A program made the position numbers and the translations under genes. Below the pieces are notes generated by a model, which saw nothing but the letters and a program-made list of their open reading frames with translations, was not told the origin of the DNA and made no database searches. A stretch of 64,000 bases of DNA, taken from positions 234,292 to 298,291 of the forward strand of contig NZ_BMYR01000001.1 of NCBI RefSeq assembly GCF_014652375.1, given 5' to 3'. This DNA comes from Alishewanella tabrizica (lineage in GTDB: Bacteria; Pseudomonadota; Gammaproteobacteria; Enterobacterales; Alteromonadaceae). Below are positions 28,650 through 38,007 of this stretch, piece after piece (the stretch's first letter is position 1; each line of letters begins with the position of its first letter).

Positions 28650-29309
28650 TCACTTGCTAATTCGGCTGATTGGTCGGGCAGGATGATTTCTTTTGCGCCA
28701 GCGCTCGGCTTTGGTGATCACATCGACACTTTTACGATGCGGCAATGCGACCGGCGCCACACTGACAATCACTACCGGACGGGAGATAATCAAATTATTA
28801 GGATAAATAATCCGCTCTTGTTCTTTGGTGGTCAGCACGGTATTAAACAAATGGATTTCGGAGATATCGCCTTCTAGCGAATTATTACCATCAATAATTC
28901 TCACTTTACTGCCTTCGGCAAAGTCACGCTGTCCCAGCAAAATAAAAAAAGCGGTGACATTGCTAATTAACGACCAAGAGGCAAATAACGCCACACCGGC
29001 AACCGCAATAATGGACGATGCCAGTACCAATAAGCCACGAATGTCTACCCCCCACACGATGCTGAGAAGCACCATTAACAACAGGAGTAGTAAAATATGA
29101 CACACAACCAACGCCCGTTTATTCATCTCTGGGCGCATGCGATTGCCCGCCAATAAATTATACATCACGGGGACGAGTCGGCGACTGATCACGATATAAG
29201 CCAAGAGAGCTAAAACGGATAAGCCTATTTGGATAATTGTTGGGCTTAAATAGCTACTTAATTGGGTGAGCAAATCGCTCTCGGCAATAATAGATTGTTC
29301 GACACTCAT
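28650..29309 (-). CDS. Small MscS-family mechanosensitive channel
   Basis: A 219-residue inner membrane protein of the MscS superfamily. Three hydrophobic segments (IIQIGLSVLALLAYIVI, ALVVCHILLLLLLMVLLSIV, and the pore-lining LVLASSIIAVAGVALFASWS) are followed by the beta domain (FILLGQRDFAEGSKVRI, FNTVLTTKEQERIIYPNNLI). The large C-terminal cytoplasmic vestibule of classical MscS is missing, so this is a short form. ATG 29309 (MSVEQS) is preferred over an in-frame start at 29339 that would overlap ycgN. It is the last gene of the ycgL to mscS run. Confidence 0.8.
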   Translation of the reverse strand: MSVEQSIIAESDLLTQLSSYLSPTIIQIGLSVLALLAYIVISRRLVPVMYNLLAGNRMRPEMNKRALVVCHILLLLLLMVLLSIVWGVDIRGLLVLASSIIAVAGVALFASWSLISNVTAFFILLGQRDFAEGSKVRIIDGNNSLEGDISEIHLFNTVLTTKEQERIIYPNNLIISRPVVIVSVAPVALPHRKSVDVITKAERWRKRNHPARPISRISK

Positions 29310-29314
29310 GGGTA

Positions 29315-29809
29315 TTAATCCAAGTCGTTCAATGGCCAACTAACGATATAATCTTCAAACTTGTCCATATCGACATGATCTTCCGAAATCGTTTTGTTGC
29401 GAACCGACATCTGCTTTTTATGCATCAAACTTTTTTTGCCGCCATTTAATAACGGATGCCATGATGGTAAACCACGGCCTTCATGCAAACGCCGATAGGC
29501 ACAGCTCGTTGGCATAAAAAAGATATCTTTCAGATTATCTTTGGTGAGTTTAATGCAATCCGGCACCAAAACGGTTCTTTGCTCATACTGCGTACATTCA
29601 CACTTATGGCTGTTTAAATAGCGACAGGCAATATTACTAAAATGCACTTGCTCATCTTGCTGTAAAATCGCCGTAGGTCCTTCTTCTACTTCATCATCAA
29701 TAAATTTGTTTAGGCAGCATTTGGCACAACCATCGCACAGTGCTTCCCATTCTTCGGTGTTCATTTCGGCCAGTGTTTTGTGCTGCCAAAAGTTTTCTGC
29801 TAAAGCCAT
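29315..29809 (-). CDS. ycgN: YcgN / UPF0260 cysteine-cluster protein
   Basis: A 164-residue protein of the UPF0260 (YcgN) family. It has conserved cysteines in CDGCAKCC (residues ~26-33), CRYLNSHKCECTQYE, DCIKL and TSCAYR, spaced like a metal or iron-sulfur binding site. The function is unknown. The gene begins immediately after the ycgM stop (TAA-ATG with no gap) and ends 5 bases before the mscS-like gene, indicating a tight operon. Confidence 0.9.
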   Translation of the reverse strand: MALAENFWQHKTLAEMNTEEWEALCDGCAKCCLNKFIDDEVEEGPTAILQQDEQVHFSNIACRYLNSHKCECTQYEQRTVLVPDCIKLTKDNLKDIFFMPTSCAYRRLHEGRGLPSWHPLLNGGKKSLMHKKQMSVRNKTISEDHVDMDKFEDYIVSWPLNDLD

Positions 29810-30487
29810 TTAGTGGGTTACCTGGGTAGAGATTGAAAAAAATTGTGCTAAGTGTAACTGCAAACTGTCGCCTGCGTGCAAGGGCCCTACACCTGCGGGT
29901 GTACCAGTGAGCACCACGTCCCCCGGCAGCAGGGTAAAGTGCTGGCTCATCTCGCTGATCACTTGTCCGATACCGCGGATCATATTGGCGCTGTTGCCTT
30001 GCTGACGCAGCTCACCATTGACCAGTAAGCGAAAATCTAACTGCTGTGGATGCATGATGGCATCTTTCGCTACGAACTGGCTCAGTGGACAGGCGCCGTC
30101 AAACCCTTTGGCCACCTCCCAGGGGCGACCTAATTGTTTAAGTTTGGCCTGCACATCACGCAGGGTTAAATCTAATGCCAAGCCGTATCCCCAAATGGCG
30201 TCATTCACTTGTGCAACAGTGGCCTTTTTTAACGGTTTGGCAATCAAAACGGCCACTTCTAACTCATTGTGAACGGCTCCATGGCCGACAGGAATAGCAA
30301 AAGACGGTGCCAGCGGCACTAAAGCGGTTGTGGGCTTTATAAAAAACAACGCTTCTGCAGCCGTTTTGCTTTGCATCTCTGCAATATGATCTTGATAATT
30401 TTGCCCAATACACACCACTTTGCCTACCGGCAAAGGGATGACAGGTGCCGCAGCGTTATTTAGTACATATTCTTGATGTTGGTACAT
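29810..30487 (-). CDS. ycgM: Fumarylacetoacetate hydrolase family protein (YcgM-like)
   Basis: A 225-residue member of the FAH superfamily, which hydrolyses or decarboxylates acylpyruvates and related keto acids using a divalent metal. Typical segments are VGKVVCIGQNYQDHIAEM, FFIKPTTAL, the metal-binding VHNELEVAVLI, KGFDGACPLS and LTGTPAGVGPL. ATG 30487 lies one base after the stop of the transglycosylase gene and has AAGG just upstream. Oxaloacetate tautomerase or decarboxylase activity is known for some relatives; the substrate here is not determined. Confidence 0.88.
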   Translation of the reverse strand: MYQHQEYVLNNAAAPVIPLPVGKVVCIGQNYQDHIAEMQSKTAAEALFFIKPTTALVPLAPSFAIPVGHGAVHNELEVAVLIAKPLKKATVAQVNDAIWGYGLALDLTLRDVQAKLKQLGRPWEVAKGFDGACPLSQFVAKDAIMHPQQLDFRLLVNGELRQQGNSANMIRGIGQVISEMSQHFTLLPGDVVLTGTPAGVGPLHAGDSLQLHLAQFFSISTQVTH

Positions 30488-30488
30488 A

Positions 30489-31541
30489 TTAACCTTGCTC
30501 CGCCACAATTAAATCGGCTAAATAACCGACACTGGTGACAAAGTAATACGAGCGATTCCAGTGCATTAAACTTTTGTAATTACTGTAAGCTAAAAAAGCG
30601 CGACCGTTAGGGCCATCGGGTAATATCAGCGCTGCAGGCATATCTCGCTGTGGCAAGCTTTCACCATTTAACCGCTGTACACCAAGTTTATGCCATTCGG
30701 TTAAAGAACGCTCTGAGGCATTCCAGCGTTGTAACCATTCGTTACGCGCCAAACTGCCACGTTGAATGGCATGCGCTGGGTCAAACCCTGCCGGCAACAC
30801 CACTTCGCGCCCCCAGGTGCCACTGTTATCCCAGCCTTGTTGTTTTAAGTAATTGGCAATGGAGGCAAACACATCCAATTCATTGGTCCAAATATCTTTT
30901 TTGCCATCGCCATCACCGTCCTGCGCATAGGCTAGAAAAGAACTTGGCATAAACTGGCTTTGTCCCATTGCGCCAGCCCATGAACCTTTCATGTCTTCTA
31001 AGCGAATGTGACCTTCTGCCAGAATATCTAACGCATTAAAAAATTCTTGTTTAAAAAACGTTTCGCGGCGCCCTTCGTAGGCCAATGTTGCCAAGGCAGA
31101 CGGAATAGAATAAGTCCCCATAAAACGGCCAAAGCTACTTTCTAAGCCCCATAATGCAATAATAAAGCGAGGTTGCACCTCATAGCGCTTTCCAATTTCC
31201 TCTAACTGTGGACCGTACTGCTGATAACGTTCCCGAGCCATCCGAATACGAATTTCACTTACCCGTTTCGGTAAATACGTACTCAGTGTTTCAACCACTT
31301 CTGGCTGGCTACGATCGGCGCTGATCACGCGTTCATGAAATTCCAAAGAGCTGAACACGGCATCTAAAAGAGCAGCATCATAGCCTCGTTGTTGCGCTTC
31401 GGCTTTTAACGCTGCGGTATATGCGGTGAAATCTGGTTTGGCATTGGGTGTTGTGGCAGCATCTTGTGCCAAGCTGCAACTGGACGTAAGCAATATGGCA
31501 CCAGCAGCAAACCAATTACGTAAAAATAAACCCTTCATCAT
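30489..31541 (-). CDS. Lytic murein transglycosylase (MltB family)
   Basis: A 350-residue exported enzyme that cleaves peptidoglycan glycan strands with formation of 1,6-anhydro-muramic ends. A signal peptide (residues 1-25, FAAGAILLTSSCSLAQ) contains a cysteine, but the surrounding residues are only a poor lipobox. The catalytic glutamate lies in ALWGLESSFGRFMGTY (near residue 135). YDAALLDAVFSSLEFHERVI and MGQSQFMPSSFLAYAQDGDG are typical of the MltB-type family. AAGGAG precedes the start. No C-terminal peptidoglycan-binding domain is present. It lies between ycgL and ycgM. Confidence 0.9.
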   Translation of the reverse strand: MMKGLFLRNWFAAGAILLTSSCSLAQDAATTPNAKPDFTAYTAALKAEAQQRGYDAALLDAVFSSLEFHERVISADRSQPEVVETLSTYLPKRVSEIRIRMARERYQQYGPQLEEIGKRYEVQPRFIIALWGLESSFGRFMGTYSIPSALATLAYEGRRETFFKQEFFNALDILAEGHIRLEDMKGSWAGAMGQSQFMPSSFLAYAQDGDGDGKKDIWTNELDVFASIANYLKQQGWDNSGTWGREVVLPAGFDPAHAIQRGSLARNEWLQRWNASERSLTEWHKLGVQRLNGESLPQRDMPAALILPDGPNGRAFLAYSNYKSLMHWNRSYYFVTSVGYLADLIVAEQG

Positions 31542-31557
31542 GCTCTCCTTTTTTAGA

Positions 31558-31836
31558 CTACTGACCCAGTTGGGTGGCCGCTTTATGTGCAGCCAGCAAG
31601 TTTTCTGGTGGTGGTGGAAGTTGCAAATAAAAACCTTGCTCGACTAAAGCGGCTTTTAACTTATTGATATCAATCTGCGCCAAATGTTCCCTTTTTGCCA
31701 GATTAAGGATGGTGACGAGCTGGGGCGAACCAAAGTTTTGCAACAACAAGTCGGGCACTTTACTAAAGTCGTCCCGCTTTTCAATATACAAATAGGTGCC
31801 TTCTTTACGCAGGCTACGATAAACAGCGCATAACAT
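31558..31836 (-). CDS. ycgL: YcgL family protein
   Basis: A 92-residue protein of the YcgL / UPF0745 family. It begins MLCAVYRSLRKEGTYLYIEK, ends in a proline-rich stretch (LQLPPPPENLLAAHK) and is of standard family length. The function is unknown. It opens the minus-strand ycgL-transglycosylase-ycgM-ycgN-mscS run and is divergent from minC; the E. coli chromosome has the same linkage of ycgL to min genes. Confidence 0.9.
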   Translation of the reverse strand: MLCAVYRSLRKEGTYLYIEKRDDFSKVPDLLLQNFGSPQLVTILNLAKREHLAQIDINKLKAALVEQGFYLQLPPPPENLLAAHKAATQLGQ

Positions 31837-31945
31837 ACAATAAAACTACTTCGCTAACTTGCCTAACACATAGCAAGACTATAACATGAAGCGAATGTAT
31901 AACGCTGCTGAAGCAGTGATAATAATAGCAAAAGCGCTGAATTTT

Positions 31946-32647
31946 ATGTCTGAACACTCCTTAGAACTTAAGGGAAGTTTATTCCCTTTGTCCGTGTTAC
32001 ATTGTACTGATGTAAGTGTGTCTACACTGGAACCGCTGTTATCCGCGAAATTGGCTCAAGCACCGGGATTTTTCTATCAGGCACCTATCGTTTTAAACTT
32101 ACAAGATTGCCAGCAGGTACCCGATTTTGTCGCATTAAAGCACCTTTTTGTTGATCTTAAACTGGTATTAGTTGGCGTTACTGGCGCGTCACCCACCATT
32201 AAAGCCGCCGCACAGCAGGCCGGATTAGCCGCCTTGCAAGCGGGTAAAACGACTTCAGCTAAAACTAACGAGGCACCACAGGCTGCTGTTAGCCCACAAC
32301 AACTTGCACCGAGCACAATGGATAGCAAAATTGTTGAGCAGACGGTGCGTTCGGGCCAACAAATCTACGCAAAAGGCGCCGATCTTATTATCAAAGGCGC
32401 AGTTGGTGCGGGTGCGGAAGTGATCGCAGATGGCAATATTCATATTTATGGCTCACTACGCGGCAAAGCTATAGCCGGTGCTAGCGGTGACACCAGCAAA
32501 CGTATTTACTGTTTTAACATGCAGGCCGAACTTATTTCCGTTGCAGGTAACTACTGGTTAAGTGACAGCTTGCAAGGTGAGTTTTGGGGTAAACCGGCTT
32601 GTATTAAGTTACAAGACGATACCTTGGTCATTTCAGAATTAGTGTAA
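31946..32647 (+). CDS. minC: Septum site-determining protein MinC
   Basis: A 233-residue inhibitor of FtsZ polymerisation. The N-terminal domain (ELKGSLFPLSVLHC..) binds FtsZ. A variable linker (residues ~105-135) leads to the C-terminal beta-helix domain (VRSGQQIYAKGADLIIKGAVGAGAEVIADGNIHIYGSLRGKAIAG) that binds MinD. ATG 31946 (MSEHSLELKG) is chosen to match the family opening, although a longer frame begins at 31886. It is the first gene of minCDE. Confidence 0.95.
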   Translation: MSEHSLELKGSLFPLSVLHCTDVSVSTLEPLLSAKLAQAPGFFYQAPIVLNLQDCQQVPDFVALKHLFVDLKLVLVGVTGASPTIKAAAQQAGLAALQAGKTTSAKTNEAPQAAVSPQQLAPSTMDSKIVEQTVRSGQQIYAKGADLIIKGAVGAGAEVIADGNIHIYGSLRGKAIAGASGDTSKRIYCFNMQAELISVAGNYWLSDSLQGEFWGKPACIKLQDDTLVISELV

Positions 32648-32658
32648 GGAACGTCACT

Positions 32659-33468
32659 ATGGCAAAAATTATTGTGGTTACATCGGGCAAGGGCGGTGTC
32701 GGTAAAACCACCTCCAGCGCCGCTATTGGAACAGGTCTAGCCTTAGCTGGGCACAAAACTGTTATTGTTGATTTTGATATTGGCTTACGTAATCTTGATT
32801 TAATCATGGGCTGCGAGCGCCGGGTGGTCTATGATTTTGTTAACGTCATTAATGGCGAAGCCAACTTAAAACAAACGCTGATTAAAGATAAGCGTGTTGA
32901 TAATCTCTTTATTTTACCCGCCTCACAGACCCGCGATAAAGACGCACTGACTAAAGACGGTGTAGAGCGGGTGCTAACTGAGCTGGCAAAAGAGTTTGAT
33001 TTCATTTTATGTGATTCACCTGCAGGCATTGAATCAGGTGCAATGATGGCCCTGTATTTTGCCGATGAAGCGGTCGTGGTTACCAACCCAGAAGTGTCGT
33101 CCGTACGCGATTCTGATCGTATATTAGGGATGCTTTCGAGCAAATCGCGCCGCGCCGAACAAGGTTTAGACGGTATTAAAGAGCATTTGCTGTTAACCCG
33201 TTATAACCCTGAGCGCGTGCAAAAAGGTGAAATGCTGAGCGTAGAAGATGTAAAAGAGATACTAGCAATTGAACTGATTGGTGTTATACCGGAATCACAA
33301 GCGGTACTAAATGCCTCCAACTCGGGTCAGCCCGTCATCATGGATAAAGACAGTGATGCAGGTCAAGCGTATCTTGATACCGTACAACGCCTGCTGGGCG
33401 AAACAGTGCCTTTCCGGTTTCTCACTGTGGAAAAGAAAGGCTTTATCAAAAGGATTTTTGGAGGATAA
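32659..33468 (+). CDS. minD: Septum site-determining ATPase MinD
   Basis: A 269-residue membrane-associated ATPase that recruits MinC and oscillates under MinE control. The deviant Walker A motif GKGGVGKTT is at residues ~10-18. Further motifs are DFDIGLRNLDL and FILCDSPAGIE. The C-terminal amphipathic helix KKGFIKRIFGG is the membrane-targeting sequence. It lies 11 bases after minC and 3 bases before minE. Confidence 0.98.
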   Translation: MAKIIVVTSGKGGVGKTTSSAAIGTGLALAGHKTVIVDFDIGLRNLDLIMGCERRVVYDFVNVINGEANLKQTLIKDKRVDNLFILPASQTRDKDALTKDGVERVLTELAKEFDFILCDSPAGIESGAMMALYFADEAVVVTNPEVSSVRDSDRILGMLSSKSRRAEQGLDGIKEHLLLTRYNPERVQKGEMLSVEDVKEILAIELIGVIPESQAVLNASNSGQPVIMDKDSDAGQAYLDTVQRLLGETVPFRFLTVEKKGFIKRIFGG

Positions 33469-33471
33469 CTG

Positions 33472-33732
33472 ATGTCGTTACTGGACTATTTTCGTTCAAA
33501 AAAAACCAATACCGCCAGCACGGCGAAAGAGCGACTGCAAATTATTGTCGCGCATGAACGTAAACGCCGTTCTGGCCCGGATTATCTGCCACAATTAGAA
33601 CGTGACATTTTAGAAGTGATCCGTAAATATGTTGATATTCCCGCCGACCAAATTGCGGTTTCGCTGGAACAACGCAGTGACGAATTATCAGTATTAGAAC
33701 TGAATGTCACTTTCCCTGATGAAAAGCGCTAA
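33472..33732 (+). CDS. minE: Cell division topological specificity factor MinE
   Basis: An 86-residue protein that binds MinD, stimulates its ATPase and restricts MinCD to the poles. The N-terminal membrane and MinD-binding region is [28 protein letters not shown], and the dimerisation domain includes [19 protein letters not shown]. The stop codon lies in the loop of a terminator hairpin. Confidence 0.97.
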   Translation: MSLLDYFRSKKTNTASTAKERLQIIVAHERKRRSGPDYLPQLERDILEVIRKYVDIPADQIAVSLEQRSDELSVLELNVTFPDEKR

Positions 33733-33748
33733 GTAGCGCTTTTTCTTT
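33722..33748 (+). terminator. minE terminator overlapping the stop codon
   Basis: The stem AAAAGCGCT / AGCGCTTTT with loop AAGT, followed by TCTTTT. The minE stop (33730-33732) sits at the stem-loop junction. It should limit read-through into the exported-protein gene 40 bases downstream. Confidence 0.8.
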
Positions 33749-33772
33749 TAATCTCTGTCAAAGGAGCAGACA

Positions 33773-35494
33773 ATGCGCAAGACTCTTATTGCCGCAGCGG
33801 TTATCGCTGCAGGCGCCCTCGGCTATTATGCTATCAATCAATCATCTTCATCGGGTGTAAGCTTAAGCGAATTAGATTATGTTCCCGCTGATACGGCTCT
33901 GTTTTCTGGTCAGTTTACGGCTTTAGATTTAGTAGCCTATCTGAAAAGTCTTGGCATGTCTCCTGCGCAATTAAGCAATGACGAGATGCAAGAAGCGATG
34001 AACAGCTTATCGGCGGAATCTTCACCCGCAGTGAAATTCGGTATTGCGCTATTTCAAGATTACATGACCATTTTGAGTACACCGGATGATTTTGTTAAAA
34101 ACACCGGTATTGCAGCAAAAACGCGCTCATTAAGCTATTTAGTCGGTGCCGCACCCGTTGTTCGCTTTGAGGTTGTTGATCCCGTTGCCTTTAAAGCCTT
34201 TTTCGAACGTGCCGCAGCAAAAAGCGGTGTAACGGTTGAAACGAAGCAGCTTGATACACACAGCTATCAAGTTTATTCGCTGCATGAGGTTCTAGAGGGA
34301 TTAGAATTACTGGTCAGTGTCGATCGTGGCTGGGGCACCGTATCGTTACACAGCAATAAATTATCTGAAACCCATCGTGCTCAAGCGTTAGCACAGCAAA
34401 AACCTGCAGACAATTTAGGCAATAACAGCAAACTTGCTGATATGAGCAAAAAATACCAGCTAAAACAAGATGGTTTAGGGTTTTTAAGCACCGAGCAATT
34501 GGGTGTTGCCTTCACCACAGTTGATGGCAACCAACTCGCAAAAGATCTGCAGTTAGCCTTAAGTACCGTGGCGCCAGAGGCGCTAAACGTTTGGCAAACA
34601 CCCGCTTGTCAAACCGACATTGCCATGTTAACTAAAACCTGGCCCGGTTTAGTTATGGATGCTGAAATTAAACAGCAAGATAATACCGGCATGACATTAA
34701 GCAGCAAAATGCTGTTCCCTACTGAAAGCAAAATTGCTTTAGAAGGCTTGCAAGGTATGCAAGGTTTTATTCCTAGCAGCCTGAATGGTAGCTTACATGC
34801 GTCTATGTTCTACATGGCACTGGGAACCGAAATCAGTCAATTGACACCGGCCATGAGCAAGATGTGGAGCGGGATGACCGATCTTAGCTTGAACTGCGAG
34901 CCGTTAGTTGCCGCGCAAACGCAAATGAAAGAACAAAATCCCATGATGATGCTAGCCATGGCCGGTATGGCGGCGAATGGGTTGCAAGGGATGTCAATTA
35001 CCATTAACAGCTTTAGCATGGATGTTGCTACCGGCATGCCGAAAAGCGCTGATAGCTTAATTACGCTCTCTGCTGATAATCCACAAACCTTGTTTAATAA
35101 CGCCAAAGCGATGTTACCTCCTTTAGCCGGTATTACCTTACCCGCTAATGGCGAAGACATCGCAGTAGCTGACATTTTCCCGCCTATCGCTGCATCTGGG
35201 TTAGATGTGCGCTTAAAAGCCAGCGGTAATCATTTATTGCTGTATGTTGGTGATATCGCTAAAACACAGGCTGAAACTATTGGTAAAGAGCCACTAAGCA
35301 AAAATGGTATCTTATCGGTAGGTATGGATTATAAACAGTTTTTTACCAGCATGGCCGACATGATCACCTTGTCTGGACAGCCTATGCCGCCTGAGTTTGA
35401 ATCGATGATGAACACTAATATGCAAATGGGGTTTAGCTTTGGTGTAGACCAACATGGCATGGTCTTTCAAACCAATATGAAACTGGCAGAATAA
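33773..35494 (+). CDS. Uncharacterised exported or membrane-anchored protein
   Basis: A 573-residue protein whose family I do not recognise. A signal or anchor segment (residues 1-20, TLIAAAVIAAGALGYYA) is followed by a Ser-rich linker (NQSSSSG). A large acidic, mixed alpha/beta region follows, beginning LDYVPADTALFSGQF and having several methionine-rich stretches (NPMMMLAMAGMAANGLQGMS). The PADT(A/L)LF-type opening recalls DUF3352-like proteins, but this is weak. AAGGAG precedes the ATG. It follows minE through a terminator hairpin and has its own strong terminator, so it is probably independently or only partly co-expressed with minCDE. Confidence 0.75.
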   Translation: MRKTLIAAAVIAAGALGYYAINQSSSSGVSLSELDYVPADTALFSGQFTALDLVAYLKSLGMSPAQLSNDEMQEAMNSLSAESSPAVKFGIALFQDYMTILSTPDDFVKNTGIAAKTRSLSYLVGAAPVVRFEVVDPVAFKAFFERAAAKSGVTVETKQLDTHSYQVYSLHEVLEGLELLVSVDRGWGTVSLHSNKLSETHRAQALAQQKPADNLGNNSKLADMSKKYQLKQDGLGFLSTEQLGVAFTTVDGNQLAKDLQLALSTVAPEALNVWQTPACQTDIAMLTKTWPGLVMDAEIKQQDNTGMTLSSKMLFPTESKIALEGLQGMQGFIPSSLNGSLHASMFYMALGTEISQLTPAMSKMWSGMTDLSLNCEPLVAAQTQMKEQNPMMMLAMAGMAANGLQGMSITINSFSMDVATGMPKSADSLITLSADNPQTLFNNAKAMLPPLAGITLPANGEDIAVADIFPPIAASGLDVRLKASGNHLLLYVGDIAKTQAETIGKEPLSKNGILSVGMDYKQFFTSMADMITLSGQPMPPEFESMMNTNMQMGFSFGVDQHGMVFQTNMKLAE

Positions 35495-35516
35495 AACGCA
35501 GAGCGTGACCTAATTA

Positions 35517-35547
35517 GCCAGCAGCACACCTTGCTGCTGGCTTTTTT
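35517..35547 (+). terminator. Terminator of the exported-protein gene
   Basis: The 10 bp perfect stem GCCAGCAGCA / TGCTGCTGGC with a 5-nt loop and six T. It lies between convergent genes. Confidence 0.93.
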
Positions 35548-35584
35548 ATTGGTTAAGTGTATTAAATTGTTTCTAACATACTAA

Positions 35585-36496
35585 TTAATCTTGCTGCTGA
35601 TTCAGCTGCTGTTTCGCCCTACTCGCCCACCATGCATCAATGCTGTAACAACACAATGCTAACCAAATCAGTCCAAAGGTGAATAAGCGCTCTGCCGCAA
35701 AGGGTTCCTGATATAACCATACCCCAAATACAAACATAAATGTGGGACCAATATACTGAAAAAAGCCCATAGTGGATAATTGTAAGCGTCGAGCCCCAGC
35801 AATAAAACACAACAAGGGGATGGTTGTGACCAGGCCTGCCGCCATTAAGTAGGCATTTAACCCTAGACTATTTTGCATTAAATTGGCTGCTGGACTGGCC
35901 GCTAGCGCCCACCAATACCATAATGCTATTGGCAAAAGTAATAGTGACTCAAAAAAGAGGCCTTTAATGGCATCTACCGCGAGTTTTTTCCGGATCAATC
36001 CATACACAGCAAAAGAACTGGCTAACACCAGTGCTATCCAAGGGATAGCGCCAAAACTGATCACTTGCCATATTACGCCAGCCGTTGCCAATGCCACAGC
36101 AAGCCATTGCATAGGACGTAAACGTTCACCTAAAAAGCACATACCTAATAACACATTCAATAAGGGATTAATGTAATACCCTAAACTCGCATCCAACATA
36201 TGCGCGTTATTCACTGCCCAGATAAATAATCCCCAATTACCGCCTAACAATACGGCTGAAAAGAGTAAGCAAGCCATTAATTTGGGACGCGCGACAAGTG
36301 CAAGTGTGGCACGACCTTGTTTAAGGACGATAATCACAACGAGTAATAACAAAAATGCCCAAACGATGCGATGAACAAGGATCTCAGGGGTAGGAATAAA
36401 ATCAATTTGCTTAAAGTACAACGGGGCAATACCCCAAAGGGTATAGGCGCTGGCGGCAAAAATGCCCCCAAGCTTTTGTTCTCGCGTTAAAGACAT
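35585..36496 (-). CDS. rarD: RarD-type EamA transporter
   Basis: A 303-residue permease with ten hydrophobic segments, of the RarD branch of the drug/metabolite transporter superfamily. Recognisable features are the opening GIFAASAYTLWGIAPLYFK, the LDASLGYYINPLLNVLLG segment and MGFFQYIGPTFMFVFGVWLYQE. RarD is named for chloramphenicol sensitivity, but its transport substrate is not established. It is transcribed toward the terminator at 35517-35547, and its upstream gene is separated by a terminator. Confidence 0.92.
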   Translation of the reverse strand: MSLTREQKLGGIFAASAYTLWGIAPLYFKQIDFIPTPEILVHRIVWAFLLLLVVIIVLKQGRATLALVARPKLMACLLFSAVLLGGNWGLFIWAVNNAHMLDASLGYYINPLLNVLLGMCFLGERLRPMQWLAVALATAGVIWQVISFGAIPWIALVLASSFAVYGLIRKKLAVDAIKGLFFESLLLLPIALWYWWALAASPAANLMQNSLGLNAYLMAAGLVTTIPLLCFIAGARRLQLSTMGFFQYIGPTFMFVFGVWLYQEPFAAERLFTFGLIWLALCCYSIDAWWASRAKQQLNQQQD

Positions 36497-36564
36497 AATT
36501 ACTCCGATATTAAGGCGGGGATTATATCTCTAAACTAGGTGTCAAGGCAGCGTTCGCCAGAAAT

Positions 36565-36600
36565 AAAGACCCCATTCAGCAACTACCGAATGGGGTCTTT
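36565..36600 (-). terminator. Terminator of the DUF4397 gene
   Basis: A 13 bp perfect stem (AAAGACCCCATTC / GAATGGGGTCTTT) with a 10-nt loop, followed by TATTT on the minus strand. Confidence 0.88.
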
Positions 36601-36633
36601 ATCAAAAGATGAGGTAAATGTTATGGCTAATGA

Positions 36634-38007
36634 TTATTGCGCTACAACAAAGTCATCCATTAAAATTAATCCAACGTCACCCGTTAAGCCGGCACCATCA
36701 CGCGCAATAGCGGTATAAATCTTGTTCGCGTCTAGGTCTAAAGCTACTGGACCTATGGCGGCCGTTTTGCTGCCTGCAGGGGTTACCGTAACAACATACT
36801 CACCGGCATTAAGCGATACGTATCCCGTTTCTTGTTTAAAGGTTACCGCAGCGAAAGCAGGTGTTGCAGTACTGATATCGCTAGTTGGCGTAACATAGAT
36901 ATCAACTGGCCCAGCTAAAGTCGAACCATGCACAATACGCACTTGTGCTTCGGTTGCAATGCGACGTGGCATATCACTTAGCACTAATGGCTCAATGCTA
37001 TTTTGACCTAACGATCCCACCGCTAATACACTGTAGAAGGCCCCTTTTTCTAAGGTTAAATCCGCGTCAATAACCACAACACTGTTGTCAGCTGCAGCGG
37101 CCACTTTTACATTATACGTATCAGGTGCTACACCCACGTAATCCGTAAAGTTCGGGAAGGTTAATGCCTCTACCAGTTTAATGCTGTCGTTAACGATCAC
37201 ATCAACCGCAGGCGCATCAGATACGTTATGTACAACGCGCACCGACGAAGTTGTATTTACGTCGGTAATATCAGAAAAGGCACCATCAGGCGCGACCGCT
37301 AATAATGACACCGGTGACTCGCCCGAAAAACGACTATTAATGGCCGCAACCACAAGATCAGTGCCTCCCGCTAGAGCAAGCGTTCCAGAATCGAATACCA
37401 CCGCTTGCTGACCTGGCAGTGTAATACGGACACGGTAGTTTCCAGCAGGCACGTCAAGTGCAGCAGTTGAGCCTTTATACTCTAGGGTAGCTAATGCTGT
37501 ACCCAATGCCGCATCTGGAGCGGTAACATGGATGTCAACCGTAGGCGCTGCCGATGCCGCATGCACAACTTGTAAGCGAACATTGCCTGCTGCCAGATCT
37601 TTTACATCAGAAGTAACCACTAACGGCTCTAAGGTGTCACCGGCAACCGAGCCTACAGCAAAAACTTTGTAGTTTGTGGCGGCCGCTAAGGCAAGGTCCA
37701 AAGGTCCTATAACTGTTGCCGTGGTATTACCTGGCAGTATGCCTTGCACTGCAACATTAATAGTTGCCGGCGCCAAGCTAAAATTATCGGAGCTTTGGGC
37801 GTAGGCCAAATCTTCTATTACAGGTTGACCACCCACTAATACATTCACATTTGGCGCATCAGAAGCAGCGTGAATAACACGTAAAGTCGCATTAACTGGT
37901 GGTGGTGGCGGTGGTGGTGGCACAAACACCGGTTCATCACTGCTATTACAGGCACTGAGTGTCGCCATAGCAAGCGCGGCTAAGGAAAGCGGAATGATTT
38001 TTTTCAT
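36634..38007 (-). CDS. DUF4397 repeat lipoprotein
   Basis: A 457-residue predicted lipoprotein. The signal peptide ends in a good lipobox (LSAC, cysteine ~19), followed by an uninterrupted run of eight prolines. Four DUF4397-type domains of about 95 residues follow, each opening with an RVIHA-like strand (LRVIHAASDAPNVNV, LQVVHAASAAPTVDI, VRVVHNVSDAPAVDV, VRIVHGSTLAGPVDI). Such domains are beta-rich and found in surface proteins; the function is unknown. ATG 38007 (MKKIIPLSLAALAM) is chosen over an upstream in-frame start because only it gives the signal peptide. Confidence 0.85.
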   Translation of the reverse strand: MKKIIPLSLAALAMATLSACNSSDEPVFVPPPPPPPPVNATLRVIHAASDAPNVNVLVGGQPVIEDLAYAQSSDNFSLAPATINVAVQGILPGNTTATVIGPLDLALAAATNYKVFAVGSVAGDTLEPLVVTSDVKDLAAGNVRLQVVHAASAAPTVDIHVTAPDAALGTALATLEYKGSTAALDVPAGNYRVRITLPGQQAVVFDSGTLALAGGTDLVVAAINSRFSGESPVSLLAVAPDGAFSDITDVNTTSSVRVVHNVSDAPAVDVIVNDSIKLVEALTFPNFTDYVGVAPDTYNVKVAAAADNSVVVIDADLTLEKGAFYSVLAVGSLGQNSIEPLVLSDMPRRIATEAQVRIVHGSTLAGPVDIYVTPTSDISTATPAFAAVTFKQETGYVSLNAGEYVVTVTPAGSKTAAIGPVALDLDANKIYTAIARDGAGLTGDVGLILMDDFVVAQ

